From positions 12,894,505 through 12,958,504 of the forward strand of contig NC_045140.1 in the NCBI RefSeq assembly GCF_008831285.2: a stretch of 64,000 bases of DNA, in the 5' to 3' direction. Numbering within the stretch: the first letter of the stretch is position 1; each line of letters starts with the position of its first letter. Under the pieces are notes generated by a model. The model saw only the letters and a list, made by a program, of their open reading frames with translations. It searched no databases and had not been told where the DNA came from. The translations under genes and the position numbers were made by a program. Below, one piece after another: positions 1-10,695 of the stretch. Origin of the DNA: Nymphaea colorata. Taxonomy: Eukaryota; Streptophyta; Magnoliopsida; Nymphaeales; Nymphaeaceae.

Positions 1-203
1 CCTGTGTCTAATCCATTTCCGAAATGGATGATCTTTATTAACCGTTTGATGAAGGCGCCTGGTGCGACCTGCCCTTGTAGTTGCTGAATGAACACCAATT
101 TGCAGTCATTTTCCAAGATCTAATGGGGTTGAACACGCCGAAGGAGGATAAAAGAATGGAGATTACAATTTCGAGCCCAAGTCGGACAGCAGCCCCGACA
201 GTA
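1..203. other. Left flank of the hAT insertion
   Basis: No gene is recognised in these 203 bases. The minus strand stays open for about 35 codons near the left end, but the translation matched no family I know. Together with the sequence that resumes at 5196, this is the pre-insertion locus. It may be part of the same LTR element whose putative LTR lies at 7.5-8.0 kb, but that is inference. Confidence 0.3.
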
Positions 204-211
204 ATTTAACC

Positions 212-425
212 TAAGGCTGGGCATCGGGCCGGGCCGGGCCGGGCCGGCCCGATAACAAAGGAAAAATTAAAGCCCGGCAATAGAAACGGGCCGGCCCGAA
301 GCCCGGCCCGTTTCTAGATGGGCCGGGCCGGGCTTATGTTATTACGGGCCTCGGGCTTCAGTTTATGCCCGAGGCCCGGCCCAGCCCGATTGTTAACGGG
401 CCGGGCTTTGAAACGGGCCTATGAT
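212..425. repeat. GC-rich subterminal repeats, left end of hAT
   Basis: About 200 bases are built from repeats of GGGCC and GGCCC in both orientations, interspersed with short AT-rich spacers. Multiple short subterminal motifs in both orientations are the usual transposase-binding landscape of plant hAT elements (family knowledge). The composition contrasts sharply with the AT-rich interior. A matching block lies at the right end. Confidence 0.8.
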
Positions 426-1308
426 TAAAAAATTAAAGCCAACACCAAAGCAGCAACGCTGCTATTTGGTTAGCTTCAGCTGACCAATTCAATACGCTGG
501 AATGAGCAAGTTACAAAGCAAAAGACCAATTCAATAAGCTGGAATGAAACGTGATTAATAAGCAGTAACAGAAATAAAAAGCTTCAAATATAAAAGCATT
601 CAACGGTTCAATGTAATTTAACAAGCAGTAATAGAAAGCATTCAACGGTTCAATATGATTTAACAAGCAGTAATAGAAGCATTCAATGGTTCAATGTGAT
701 TTAACAATCAATGGGCCTGCTTACATAAGTTTCACTAACAAATTTGAATAACCTTCTAAGTTGGAAGAACAAATGAAAATCACTTAATTAGTGGCCTAGT
801 TACATATGTTTCAGTTTTCACTAACAAATCTGAATAACCCTCTAACTCTAAGGGATCTATAGACAAATGAAAATCACTTAATCAATGGCCTATTTACATG
901 TTTCACTAACAAATATGAATGACCCTCTATGTTCACCATGATTGCAGCCCTCCTCTATGTCCACCATGATTGCAGTCCTGCTGCTCCTGCACAGCTGCAC
1001 TTGCAATGGCCCAATGACAAACTTGGATTTCACCTACAAGAGCAACGGTAGGAAACACAAGTAAAAATTAATTCAATAAAACCTACACATATAAAAGGTT
1101 ATGTTATATGGACATGCTAATTTGAAATATGAATGAAATGTTATAACATTTTACCACAACGAAATATGAATCATGCTAATTCGTTTCCAGAAGAGTCCTC
1201 CTTATTTTCAAAACTACAAAAGACACATCACCACAAGCAAACTACAATGTTAGTATATCATACAAAACAAAAGGAATGAGCAAATTTCAACATTAAACAA
1301 TGAACATC

Positions 1309-3339
1309 TTACATTTCGCATGAGTTATCTTCATCACGAATCCAACTCTGTGTACAAACTAGTGCTTCAACAGTTTCAGGAGTGGTAGAACATCGATAAT
1401 CATTAATGATTCTTCCAGCTGTACTGAATGAAGACTCAGATGCAACCGTGGATATAGGGATTGCCAATATATCTCGAGCCATTTTGGATAAAACTTTATA
1501 TTTACTTTCATTTACCTTCCACCAATTTAATATACAAAAGTTTTCATTGGGCCGAGGTCGTTCTATTGGATCAGTTAAATATGCTTCCAGATCTGTGCGA
1601 GGTACTTGAGGAGATACAGAACTCATGTAATATGTGAAGAAGGCATCTCTTGAAAAAGCTGAAGGTCTCTCTTCTTCAAATTCCACATTGGTGTTGTTTG
1701 CATTCTCATTTTCTTCATCATATGTTGCATACACATTTTTGTACTCAGCATACAATTCATGAAGACTTCTCTCTACTTTTTCATATTGTACCATTGCATC
1801 ATGTTCATTTAAATTCTCAAGCACATACTTCAAATATCCCAATTTGGACCTGGGATCTAAGACAAATGCAATTGCAAAGAGGACATTGTAGTCATTTTTC
1901 CAATATTTGTCAAATTTTTCTTGCATTTTGATGGCTAATGATCTTATATAATCATTGCCTGCCACACTATGTGTATGCAAATGGTTGCGTACCTTCTGTA
2001 TTTCTTCAAAAACCACATTAGCTGTTACATTTCTAGTAGCAGAGAAGATATTTGTAACATAATAGAATAACTTCAAAAATTGGCACAAGGTAGTTGCATA
2101 AGACCATTCATCCTCAGAAGGTAAATTTATATAATTGGAATCCACAGAAGCCAAATGTTGAAATGCATCTTTGTAGAACAATGCATCTCTCAACATAATA
2201 TATGTAGAGTTCCATCGAGTTGGAACATCATAGGTTAATTTCTTTGTACCAATCAAGCCCACTGTTCTTATACAATCCTTAAAGGAATGTAACCGCTTTG
2301 GTGATCCCTTTACATATTTAACACTTTCACGAACTTTTGAAATTGTATCATGCAGATCCTGCATACCATCTTGAACCATAAGATTTAGAATATGTGCACC
2401 ACAGCGAATATGCAAATGTTGCCCTTGCATTGGAATAAGATTTCTTCTTCCTAAGTTCCTTTTCAATGTAGTTATTGCACTATCATTCGTCGAACAATTG
2501 TCAGCAGTAATAGAAAACAACTTTGACTGAATGTTCCATTTAGAGATGCAATCTAATAAAGCCTCACACAAACTATTTGCATTATGTGGCGGAGGTACAT
2601 GTACAAAACTGAACATATGAGCATGCAACTTCTAATATCTATCAACATATTGTCCTGTCACGCATAGATAACCCAATGTCTGCTGTGAAGTCCACATATC
2701 AAATGTCAATGAAACTCGCTGGGTAGAATCATTTATAAATCCTTCAAGTCGGGCTTTCTCAATCTTGTACATTGACATAATTTCTCTTTTCATAGTTCTT
2801 CTAGAAAATGGAACGAACTTATGATTGCAAGCTTGAAGAAGTTTATTATGATATTTATATTCTGCCAAATTGAACGGAAGCTCATGTGCTATTACACACT
2901 TTGACATCAACTTTCTAATAGACTCCATGTCAAATTTTTGTATAGATACAGAAGCGGCACCAGAATCATTGACTGCAAGAGCAAAAGTTCTTTGTTTTCC
3001 TTCATTGGTTTGCCTACTTAAGCAAGATTTTATATGTCGACTTAAATGGCTAGTTCCATGACCACTGCTTGCTTTCAATCGTTCTCCACAATGTTTGCAC
3101 TTTGCAAAATCTTCTCCTTTACATGTAACCAATATAAAATCAATCCATACTTTTGAAGTCCTTTTTCTCTTGGAGACAGTTTCTCTCTCGGTAGATGATT
3201 CCAATGATTCCATATTAGAAGTTGGACAATATTCTTTATCAGAGATACCGTGCGACATAACTGACATAAGTTGAAATGACACATGTAAATAACCAAAACA
3301 ATAAAAAGGACCATTAAGATGCACAATGCCTAATTTCAT
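1309..3339 (-). pseudogene. hAT transposase (BED finger, RNase H-like core, hATC), one in-frame stop
   Basis: This encodes the hAT transposase, a nuclear DNA-binding cut-and-paste enzyme. Reading from 3339, residues 81-102 form a BED-type zinc finger (C-x2-C-x13-H-x3-H). A first catalytic Asp follows in LTFDMWTS and a second in ITADNCSTND. The C-terminal hATC region (LNWWKVNESKY, then ASESSFSTAGR) supplies dimerisation and probably the catalytic Glu. The frame is continuous for 677 codons except for a TAG at 2632-2634, where relatives usually have Trp (TGG). One G-to-A change would explain it. The ATG at 3339 is the first possible start, but 3258 and 3213 are later candidates, because a pyrimidine-rich stretch ending in TATGTCAG just before 3258 could be an intron acceptor. 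Confidence 0.9.
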
Positions 3340-4985
3340 TAATATAGAAATATCTTAATCCGAATTACATGAAACCCTCAAAAACTTAGAAAAACTTCAT
3401 GGTTAATAATATCATCAAGAGTTATGAGAAGAAATTCAGTTCAAATTTATACCATAATTATGCAACTGAAACATATGGGTGCAATTTAAAAAGGAACAAA
3501 AATTGGATCAAGTATGGCAGATTATCAACAAAAATCACGATCTGAAGAACATTGCAGCTTCGCCCACTATATCTGAACAAACTACAGCTTCGCCAACTAA
3601 ACTTACTCAACTCTTTAAGTTTCCATGAATTTATATGTGACTGAAACTCTGTTACCCCATCTGCAAAAGTCTTAGCATTTGGATCTTCCATAATGTCTTC
3701 AACACCTCTATTGATTTTTCATAAGAGAAAGCCCTTTTATCTTATTCATCAACCACAGATACAGCTAATAAACAACTGCAGCATAAGCATACATTAACAG
3801 CATCAAGATGAGAACAATACAGACATGTACAGGGTCACATGTTATTTGCAACACCTCTATCTATTAGTTACATTAGAAAGATACTAATAGAGGCACTCAT
3901 GAATCAATATTGATCTGTACACAATGATAATTGATCTAAGCCATTTGACCATTTTTCTGTAGCTGTTGCAATTGCATAAGAGGAATACGTAAGAATATTC
4001 CTGTCAAGAATAACCAGAGCAAGAAGTCGGACAGTGTTCTGTTCATTGGCATGAGCAATCATATAACAATGACCTGAATTTTCAGTCTTCCTTTTCCATG
4101 ATTTTGCATCGGGGCATGCAGATGCTGTCAAATATTTTATTTGCATTTTTTCCTCTTATTATATGTGCGTGAGCACCAAAATGAAAACAATGAAGAGATG
4201 CCTTCATTGAATGGCAGAACAAACAAGCTCTAAGGATAAAATTTTAGCCAAAGTTATATGAACAGTAATAATGGAAGATAAACTTTTGGTCAAAGGCAAT
4301 GGATGTAAATACCAAAAGCCAAAAGTGTATTTAGTTGCCTGAACGTGCATAGTTCCTGGCTGAGACAAGTGCAATGGGTGTAAATACCAAAAGCCTATGG
4401 ATTAAAATCATCGGCAACTAGAGGCAGGAATAGAAGACTCAACTTCGAAGATGAGAGCGAGGAAAAGATCGCTCAAATCTATCCAACCTGAACAACGTAA
4501 GAAAGGAGAAATAGGACAAGGAAATAGCAGGACAGAACACAATCAATCTAATTCATCGCAGGAGAGAGAAGGGGGGAAGGAGAGGAACCTGCAGGCGTGA
4601 AAATCTCAGAGCTAATCCGTTGGTGAAGAAGACGATGAGGGGAACAAAATCTTTGCAGAACACGAAGAGCTCCAGCGCCTTCTTAAACAATCCCTTTTGA
4701 AGCAGGATTCTGAACGAGCTTTGAAGACCTTCACGGGCCACGGCAGCCGGCACACGGAGCAAATGTCGTCGGGTCTGTTTACCGCCGACGCCGATGACCC
4801 AGACCAACTGGGATGACTGGAGGATGCAGCCGATGGGCGATGGCGACAACCGGAGGAGCAGCCGATGGGCGAGGCAATCTCGGATTCTCGAGTCTGGACG
4901 GCGGCGATGGAAGGTTGAAAGCCGAAAGGTAATTAGGTAAACCCTAACTTCAAGTTCATTTTTATGAAGCACTAACTAAGTTCAT
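3340..4985 (-). other. 5' region of the hAT element, non-coding
   Basis: About 1.65 kb lies between the transposase start and the right GC-rich end. I see no conserved protein in any frame. The short open frames at 4553-4972 look like chance. By position this should hold the promoter, the 5' leader and any 5' introns of the transposase transcript. It ends at an 18-20-base A tract just before the GC-rich block. Confidence 0.5.
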
Positions 4986-5004
4986 GTTTCAAAAAAAAAA
5001 AAAA

Positions 5005-5187
5005 AAAAGGGCTTCGCGGGCCGCCGGCGATCAAAGCGGCTGGCCCGAGCCCAACCCGTTAGTTACCGGGCTGGGCCGAGCCCGGTAACTAACGGGCCGA
5101 AAAGTAAAATGACAAGGCCCGGGCCCGGGCCCAAGTCGGGCCGGGTACCGGGTACCCGGCGGCGGCCCGGCCCGGTGCCCAGGCTTA
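5005..5187. repeat. GC-rich subterminal repeats, right end of hAT
   Basis: This is the counterpart of the left block: dense GGGCC/GGCCC words, short palindromes such as GGGCCCGGGCCC, and a terminal inverted repeat matching the left end. It is preceded by an A-rich run at about 4989-5008. Confidence 0.8.
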
Positions 5188-5195
5188 ATTTAACC

Positions 5196-7490
5196 CCTAG
5201 GACTGTAATACAAGTATAGATTTCCCTCCCCAAAGTCTTCTCCTACTACAATCAAGAGTGGGGATGTGAGGCTTTACAAGCATTCTCGATACAATTTTGA
5301 ACTCTCCCTCACTCAACAATCATACATCCATGCCAAATCATTCATGCAATCCCTAGAACGAGCAATCCACACCCTTCGCCCTAGGTAAGTCCAGCAGCTT
5401 GGGAATGTGTCTTCGGCTAAATGAGCTTTAGAGGATTCCCTACAACTGCAAACCCGAAGGTTGGCTGGAAATAGAATGCACCCCCCACGCAAGTATTGGG
5501 GGGGGGTGGGGTTGGGGTTCGGACGTACCTTGCTGGAGCTAGTCCAGCACTCACGAGGAAGAAGGCCAATACAATCCTCGGTATTCAGCACTTTGCCACA
5601 GGCTCAGATCATGCGCACAGCAAGATGGTGATCTCCAGCTGAGTCCTCCTCTCTGAAGCACCTCAGCTCACAAGGGAATACAACAGATAACAGTCGTATC
5701 AATTCAGAAGTACTGGAAACTAGTAAGTTCTGCACTTCATCAGATTACAGTAGAAACCCCTGTTTTGAGTGAACTAGGGGGTAGCATGCGCTGGATAGAC
5801 GCCAGCGCTTGTACCTTCAATGATCAGCTCCACAACAGCTTACATCTTCCTGCTGATCAGTCTCTCCTTGCTTGTTCAGTTCTGTGACAGCAGCTTACAG
5901 ATGCACAGCAATCACTATAGGCAATGGTACAACGGTAACGAGGGAACTCAGAAGATTTAGGAACGTCACCAAGGATCGATTGAACCCCTGTTGAGTGATG
6001 AATTAAGGGAAAATAGGTGCCTTGTTCAGCGCTGGCAGCGCACTCTTCAGAAATGCAGATCCAGCTCAAGAACAGGTTGCAGTAGTGGCTTACAACAATG
6101 GATCTGATGCTGCAAATGAACGAGCAAATAAAGCAGATGTATATCTTACAATTAATCACGATTCAAGGTCATGGAGAATGCACCAGATATCTAGTTTCAC
6201 CCAAATCTATGATAGAAATTGGGGAAACTATCGAGAATCCCTCTCGTAGGTGTGGAACCAGCTTCCAGACCAGCGCTCCTTCAAAAAATCATAACTCCAT
6301 GTACAGAGCTCCAAAAATCATGAAATTTGATCTAGAGGAAGCCAAGATCTGGAGGATTAGACACTCCAAAAATCAGCCCCAAAGTCGCTCCCAATAGGTG
6401 ACTCGTTCAGGCTTGAAGTTGCGCTTGGTTCTGCTTGAAATCAGCGCGTCGCAGGACTCAGGCAACGTCTGGAGTTAGTTACCTTCAAAAATTCACCAAA
6501 ATTCAACCGTAGCTCGGATTGAGCTGACATTTGGACCAATGTTAGCTAAGATTCTGATGTACGAACGCCCAAAAATTCAGCTTCAAAGCAGTTTCTAAAA
6601 GGTGAGTCGTTGATGATTGAAATCAGCCTAGTTTCTGGTGTCACTCAGAACTGCACTGCCTAATTCCGCGATCTGCCGCCATGATTCCAATTAGCTCCAG
6701 CGAACTATCCAAAACAGCTCGGATTCTCCTCAAACTCCACCAGATTGATCCCCCAATAGTTATGGAGACATATGAGCTATTTCTTTGCTCAGATCAACCT
6801 CCCGTCACCAGAATTGAGCTGATTATCAGAGATTGCTGTCGCTGTCTTCAGATCAGAAATTCAGCCTCTGTTTCTTCGTCTTCAGTCAGTCGATTCCTCA
6901 CTGTTTCACTCCATAGCTCGTCGCAAGGAATACACAACAATTAGACACAGATTGCGACAATAAGAATCGATTCTTAAAAGAATTGAGATCGATCTAAGTC
7001 GGACATTAGGCGATCTGCCTGAAACAAGGATCGTTCTCACCATAACTCGTCAGCATCTCAAATCCTTTGATCTCAGTCAGATCAGATCGATCTATTCTTC
7101 CCGTTAGATGAGTTGAACTCAAATCGATCAGAACGTCAGCATCCTCTCCACTTCTGATCGGGTAAACAGGAAGTTATCGCGGTAGAATATCCACAGAGAA
7201 GGATTTCTTACCGATTGAGAAGTTCCTCCGGCTGTCGACGTGCGGTTCAGGAATTCCTCGGATGAGCTACGATCTGCTGCGCAACCGAGTGATCCTTCTT
7301 CTGATTCCAGCCTCTAAGCACCTCAAGGATTGGAGAGCACTTGCACTGTGATCGGATCTACTTCTGCACTATATTCAGCGTCCACAGTTCCGGTAGCCTT
7401 CCCGGTTCAGCTCCTATGGTTGCAGGCGATCTTCTTCTCCAGCAAAGTCTCCTTCACTGGCCAAGCTTTTGGCGCCACACTTAATCTGCT
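5196..7490. other. Non-coding, possible leader of an LTR element
   Basis: No convincing protein is present in 2.3 kb. On the minus strand the sequence to the right (7.5-8.0 kb) looks like an LTR followed by a TGGCGCC primer-site-like word, so this stretch may be the untranslated leader or the interior of a non-autonomous element. A GTAAGAAATCC string near 7206-7217 on the minus strand resembles a 5' splice site. The recurrent phrase AAAAATTCA occurs several times between 6.3 and 6.6 kb. A run of nine G lies near 5500. Confidence 0.3.
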
Positions 7491-8006
7491 CAAACACTCT
7501 CGCATGGGAGAGAAAAAGTTTCTTTCATTGATTCAATTTCCAAAAGTTACAAAAGTTGGTGCAGTCTCCAGTTTATATACTACTGGACTATCTCGGGTCG
7601 CACCTGCTGTCTCGGACTGAGACGAATACAAAACCTGACTCAACAAACAGAAAATTACAATGACTCGTTCTGGGCTTGAACCCAGCCACGATGAGCGTAG
7701 GTTAGCCTGATCTCTTGCTAGCTAACTCTGAGTCGGACACACTCTTGGCTACGCCCGGTCTGCCTTTGTCTGTCCCCACTACACAGTCTTCCTCTACTTG
7801 ACCCGGCCACTTCTAATCTTCATCCCTGATCTGCTGGCTACTGACCCGTTATGCGCTTATCCCTCGGTGTCGTCGGCTATATGTACACATAATACTCCTA
7901 CTCTGCAATAGTCCTTCTGCTTCCGTCCATGTTCCAAGTGGGTGTGCATCAGCACCACTTGCCAACAAAACTGCATTCCATTCTGTCAAGGGTATAAGAC
8001 CCACAC
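7491..8006 (-). mobile_element. Putative LTR of a minus-strand retroelement
   Basis: Read on the minus strand, a purine-rich tract (GAGGAGGAGGGTAG) is followed by TGTGGGTCTTATACCC, a natural LTR start. Further on come a TATATAAACTGG promoter-like word near 7575, an AATCAATGAAAG region, and an end near TTGAGCA followed about 10 bases later by TGGCGCC, a word used as a primer-binding start in some plant elements. No second copy lies in the window, so the boundaries are guesses. It could be a solo LTR or the 5' LTR of an element interrupted by the hAT. Confidence 0.4.
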
Positions 8007-8089
8007 TACCCTCCTCCTCAGGTTGAGGAAGCTTAGTTCAGGGTATCAAGTGTCATTTATTAATTTATCCCACATATTTCACCCATAAT

Positions 8090-9960
8090 AAGTGATTCAT
8101 GCATTTCTCTAGGTGGCAAAGGAATGTCATAAGAATAAAGAATATGTGCATCCAGTAGATTACAAATAACGCCAAATGATCTTCAATTAAACACAATCTA
8201 CCAATGTCATAGAAATTAGCTTTCTATCTTGTTAGCCTGCTTTCAAAATTTTCGGACACCTCTCTACACAGGCCCTCAACCACCTTGCCTTCATATAAAG
8301 GAAGTCCTAAATATGGGAGATGCTCAAGACTCCAATTAAGCTTATTCATAATAAGAACAAGTTTCCCTTCATTCACATTAATGGACATGACCTTAGGCTT
8401 CATCTGGTTCACTCTTAGACTTGACTTGCTTTCAGTCTCTAGGCAGAATTGATGAATTCCTCTAATAGACCCAGCAGGCCAACAACTAAGACCAACACAT
8501 TGCCACAACCCTCTTTCTAAACCATCTTCTATCTTCCCCATTGATGATGACTGAATAAGAGACACTTTCCACACATTCCATGATTCTTTCATTCCAAATC
8601 TCGTCAACTGCTAACAGTTTCAACCCTTCTTCCAAGAATTTTTGGGCTACACAATCTAATCGATCTTCAAACATATTACCTTCTGATGATGTTTACTATA
8701 TCTGTCTATAAGATTATGTGCAAGAAATACATGTGTCTCCAATGATACACACCAATATCAATTGCATTCTCAATAAAATTATTTCAGATATAACCTTATA
8801 AGTACTGTTGCATAATGAAATGGGTTTGAAATTTTCAATCTTCTCAAACCCCTTCAATTTCGACAAAAGCTTATTAGTCTTGTTCACCCCATTCACTAGA
8901 TGACCCATGCAGAAAAAGGTGATAACAGCTTTGTAAACCACTTCCCACACCTTTTTATAAAAGCAATTGGGAATACAATCATGGCCAAGAGCACTTTGTC
9001 TATCCAGATGAAAAACAATATTTCTATTTTTTTTCTTTAGTGACAGACACATTAAGCATATCATTTTCCACCAAAGATACCTTTGGACCATCAGCTATGT
9101 CCTCAAAAAAGCACTCCACTTCCCTCCAAAGTATTAAGGAAGCATTCAAAATAATTGCTAGCAGCCCCCAGGATGTCTTGCTGGTTTATATAACAAATTT
9201 CTTCCTCTATTAAAAACACAATTTTGTTCCTTCTCTTTCTATTCTTTGCAACTGCGTGAAAAAAATTTTCTTATCACCTTCTTCGAGCCATCAAATCTTC
9301 GATTTTATTTTTCCAATATACCACCACTAAGTGCAACCATCAACTGGGCGTGCTCCAAATCTTTATAGACATTGACATCTCCCACTGATGAAGTTTGCTC
9401 GTACGTCTTCATTGGGCATCCATCATCCCTAGGATTCCATTCATTTCTGATTATCTCTTTTGCTTCTGCACTAATAGCGAAGGCATATAAAACTTGAATC
9501 GTCTCCTAAACTGTGAGTCATACCATAAGGATGGAGAGCAAGAACTAAGGCCTTACGACTAGACATGGGCCATGAAGGGCTTTGAGTGTACAATTATTAT
9601 TAATTTGGTCCATCCACATCAAATTCCCAATGTATCTTACTTTAAATTAACTGTTCACCCTGGCTTCTATTAGACCAGGTAAAGGAACATCTTGGATCAT
9701 TAATTTCTCTCAATCTGCATGAAACAATGAATTTATTAAATGCTTTGCATGAACCACTATCTGAAATAAATCCAGTCTTATCTCTTACATTTCTTACTAC
9801 AATAAAACCCCCCATAATAGTGCTTGGAATATCATAAGCTGTAATTAGATCTTCAAGCTACCTCAAGTTATTGTCGTTGGGCATATACACACCAACAACA
9901 ATAATTCTTTGTTTAAACTCTTTGTGACCAAAAGGAACCTAGAACCCATCATTTAGTGCT
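8090..9960 (-). pseudogene. Decayed LINE (L1-type) endonuclease and reverse transcriptase
   Basis: The minus strand carries fragments in shifting frames in the order expected of a plant L1-type second ORF. From about 9950 to 9560 is endonuclease-like sequence (VVGVYMPND, MGGFIVVRNVRDKTGF, then RCSFTWSNRS). From 9091 to 8714 is reverse transcriptase (SALGHDCIPNCFYKKVWEVV, NFKPISLCNSTYKVISEI). From 8607 to 8090 is the post-RT region (HLPYLGLPLYEGK, DIGRLCLIEDHLALF). Frameshifts and stops throughout make it non-functional. Neither a poly(A) tail nor a target duplication was found, so the ends are approximate. Confidence 0.8.
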
Positions 9961-10004
9961 CAAGAAACAACTGAAAAATTCTCGGTGGTTATTGAAATGG
10001 TACA

Positions 10005-10082
<78 letters not shown>

Positions 10083-10083
10083 A
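10005..10083. repeat. (CA)n(TA)n compound microsatellite
   Basis: About 25 CA units run directly into about 13 TA units. This is a simple sequence repeat with no coding content and a likely polymorphic length marker. Confidence 0.97.
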
Positions 10084-10261
10084 TAAGCTGGATACTTCTG
10101 CCCTATGCCAGATAGTTGACAGATGATTAAAATTTAAAATTTGTCACTAAAAAACAATAAATAATTGCTAAAGTTACCACAAACCATTGCCACATCATAA
10201 ACCATAGGCAATACCAATTTAATAAATGTTTTTAGTTGACAAATTTTTAAATTTTAACTAT

Positions 10262-10384
10262 GACAGACATCTCTCCCCCATTAATCATCTCTCGCCCAAC
10301 CCAACTCCTCCCTCGTCTCTCTCTCTTCTCCCCTCGTCTCTCCCTCTTCTCCCCGTGCCTCTTTCCCCTCTCCCTGACTCGCAT
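10262..10384. repeat. Pyrimidine-rich tract at the copia insertion site
   Basis: Nearly all C and T on the plus strand, with repeated CTCGTCTCTC-like words. It ends at the CGCAT target duplication (10380-10384). The sequence beyond the 3' LTR at 37364 is also C/T-rich, so the copia element inserted inside one pyrimidine-rich stretch. Confidence 0.8.
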
Positions 10385-10640
10385 TTTTAATGTGTAAGAC
10401 ACAACTCTAGTTGTGAGACTGTTACAACAAGCATAACAGCTCATCCTTCCAACGGATTGTACAGCTGTAATGTAACAAAACTGTGTCATGTATGTATAAA
10501 TAGCTTGATGTAAAGATAGCAAATAAAATACATGAATAAGAATTGAGTTTAGGACTCCTTCTCTTTGTTACCTGCGTGTGAGCATCCTCCCCTCTTTTCT
10601 GCAGACTTCTGAAATTCCTCACAGATGCTTAAGTTTGACA
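10385..10640 (+). repeat. Copia 5' LTR
   Basis: It starts TTTTAATGTG, where the 3' LTR has TGTTAATGTG, so the conserved TG start has mutated to TT. It ends TTTGACA. A TATAAATA-like promoter word (ATGTATAAATAG) and an AATAAAATA polyadenylation-like word lie inside. Its length equals that of the 3' LTR. Confidence 0.94.
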
Positions 10641-10652
10641 TGGTATCAGAGC
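10641..10652 (+). promoter_or_regulatory. Copia primer-binding site (initiator Met tRNA)
   Basis: TGGTATCAGAGC directly abuts the LTR end. It is the standard plant copia primer site, complementary to the 3' end of initiator methionine tRNA. Confidence 0.95.
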
Positions 10653-10695
10653 CAACAAGATGAGTGCAGAAGGAAATGAAACCAGCAATTGACAG

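Larger units (their letters stand above)
212..5187 (-). mobile_element. hAT DNA transposon, full length (about 4.98 kb)
   Basis: The ends form imperfect terminal inverted repeats. The left end reads TAAGGCTGGGCATCGGG and the right end, read inward on the opposite strand, reads TAAGCCTGGGCACCGGG. Exact 8-bp copies of ATTTAACC flank the element at 204-211 and 5188-5195, as expected of the hAT superfamily. A transposase with BED finger, catalytic core and hATC dimerisation region lies inside on the minus strand, so the promoter end is the right end. The intact ends and duplication suggest fairly recent insertion, although the transposase carries a stop codon. An autonomous relative could probably still mobilise it; that is inference. 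Confidence 0.93.

Noticed and set aside
4553-4972. 139-residue minus-strand open frame inside the hAT
   Set aside because: No similarity to known domains; it overlaps the expected 5' leader and ends near the GC-rich end.
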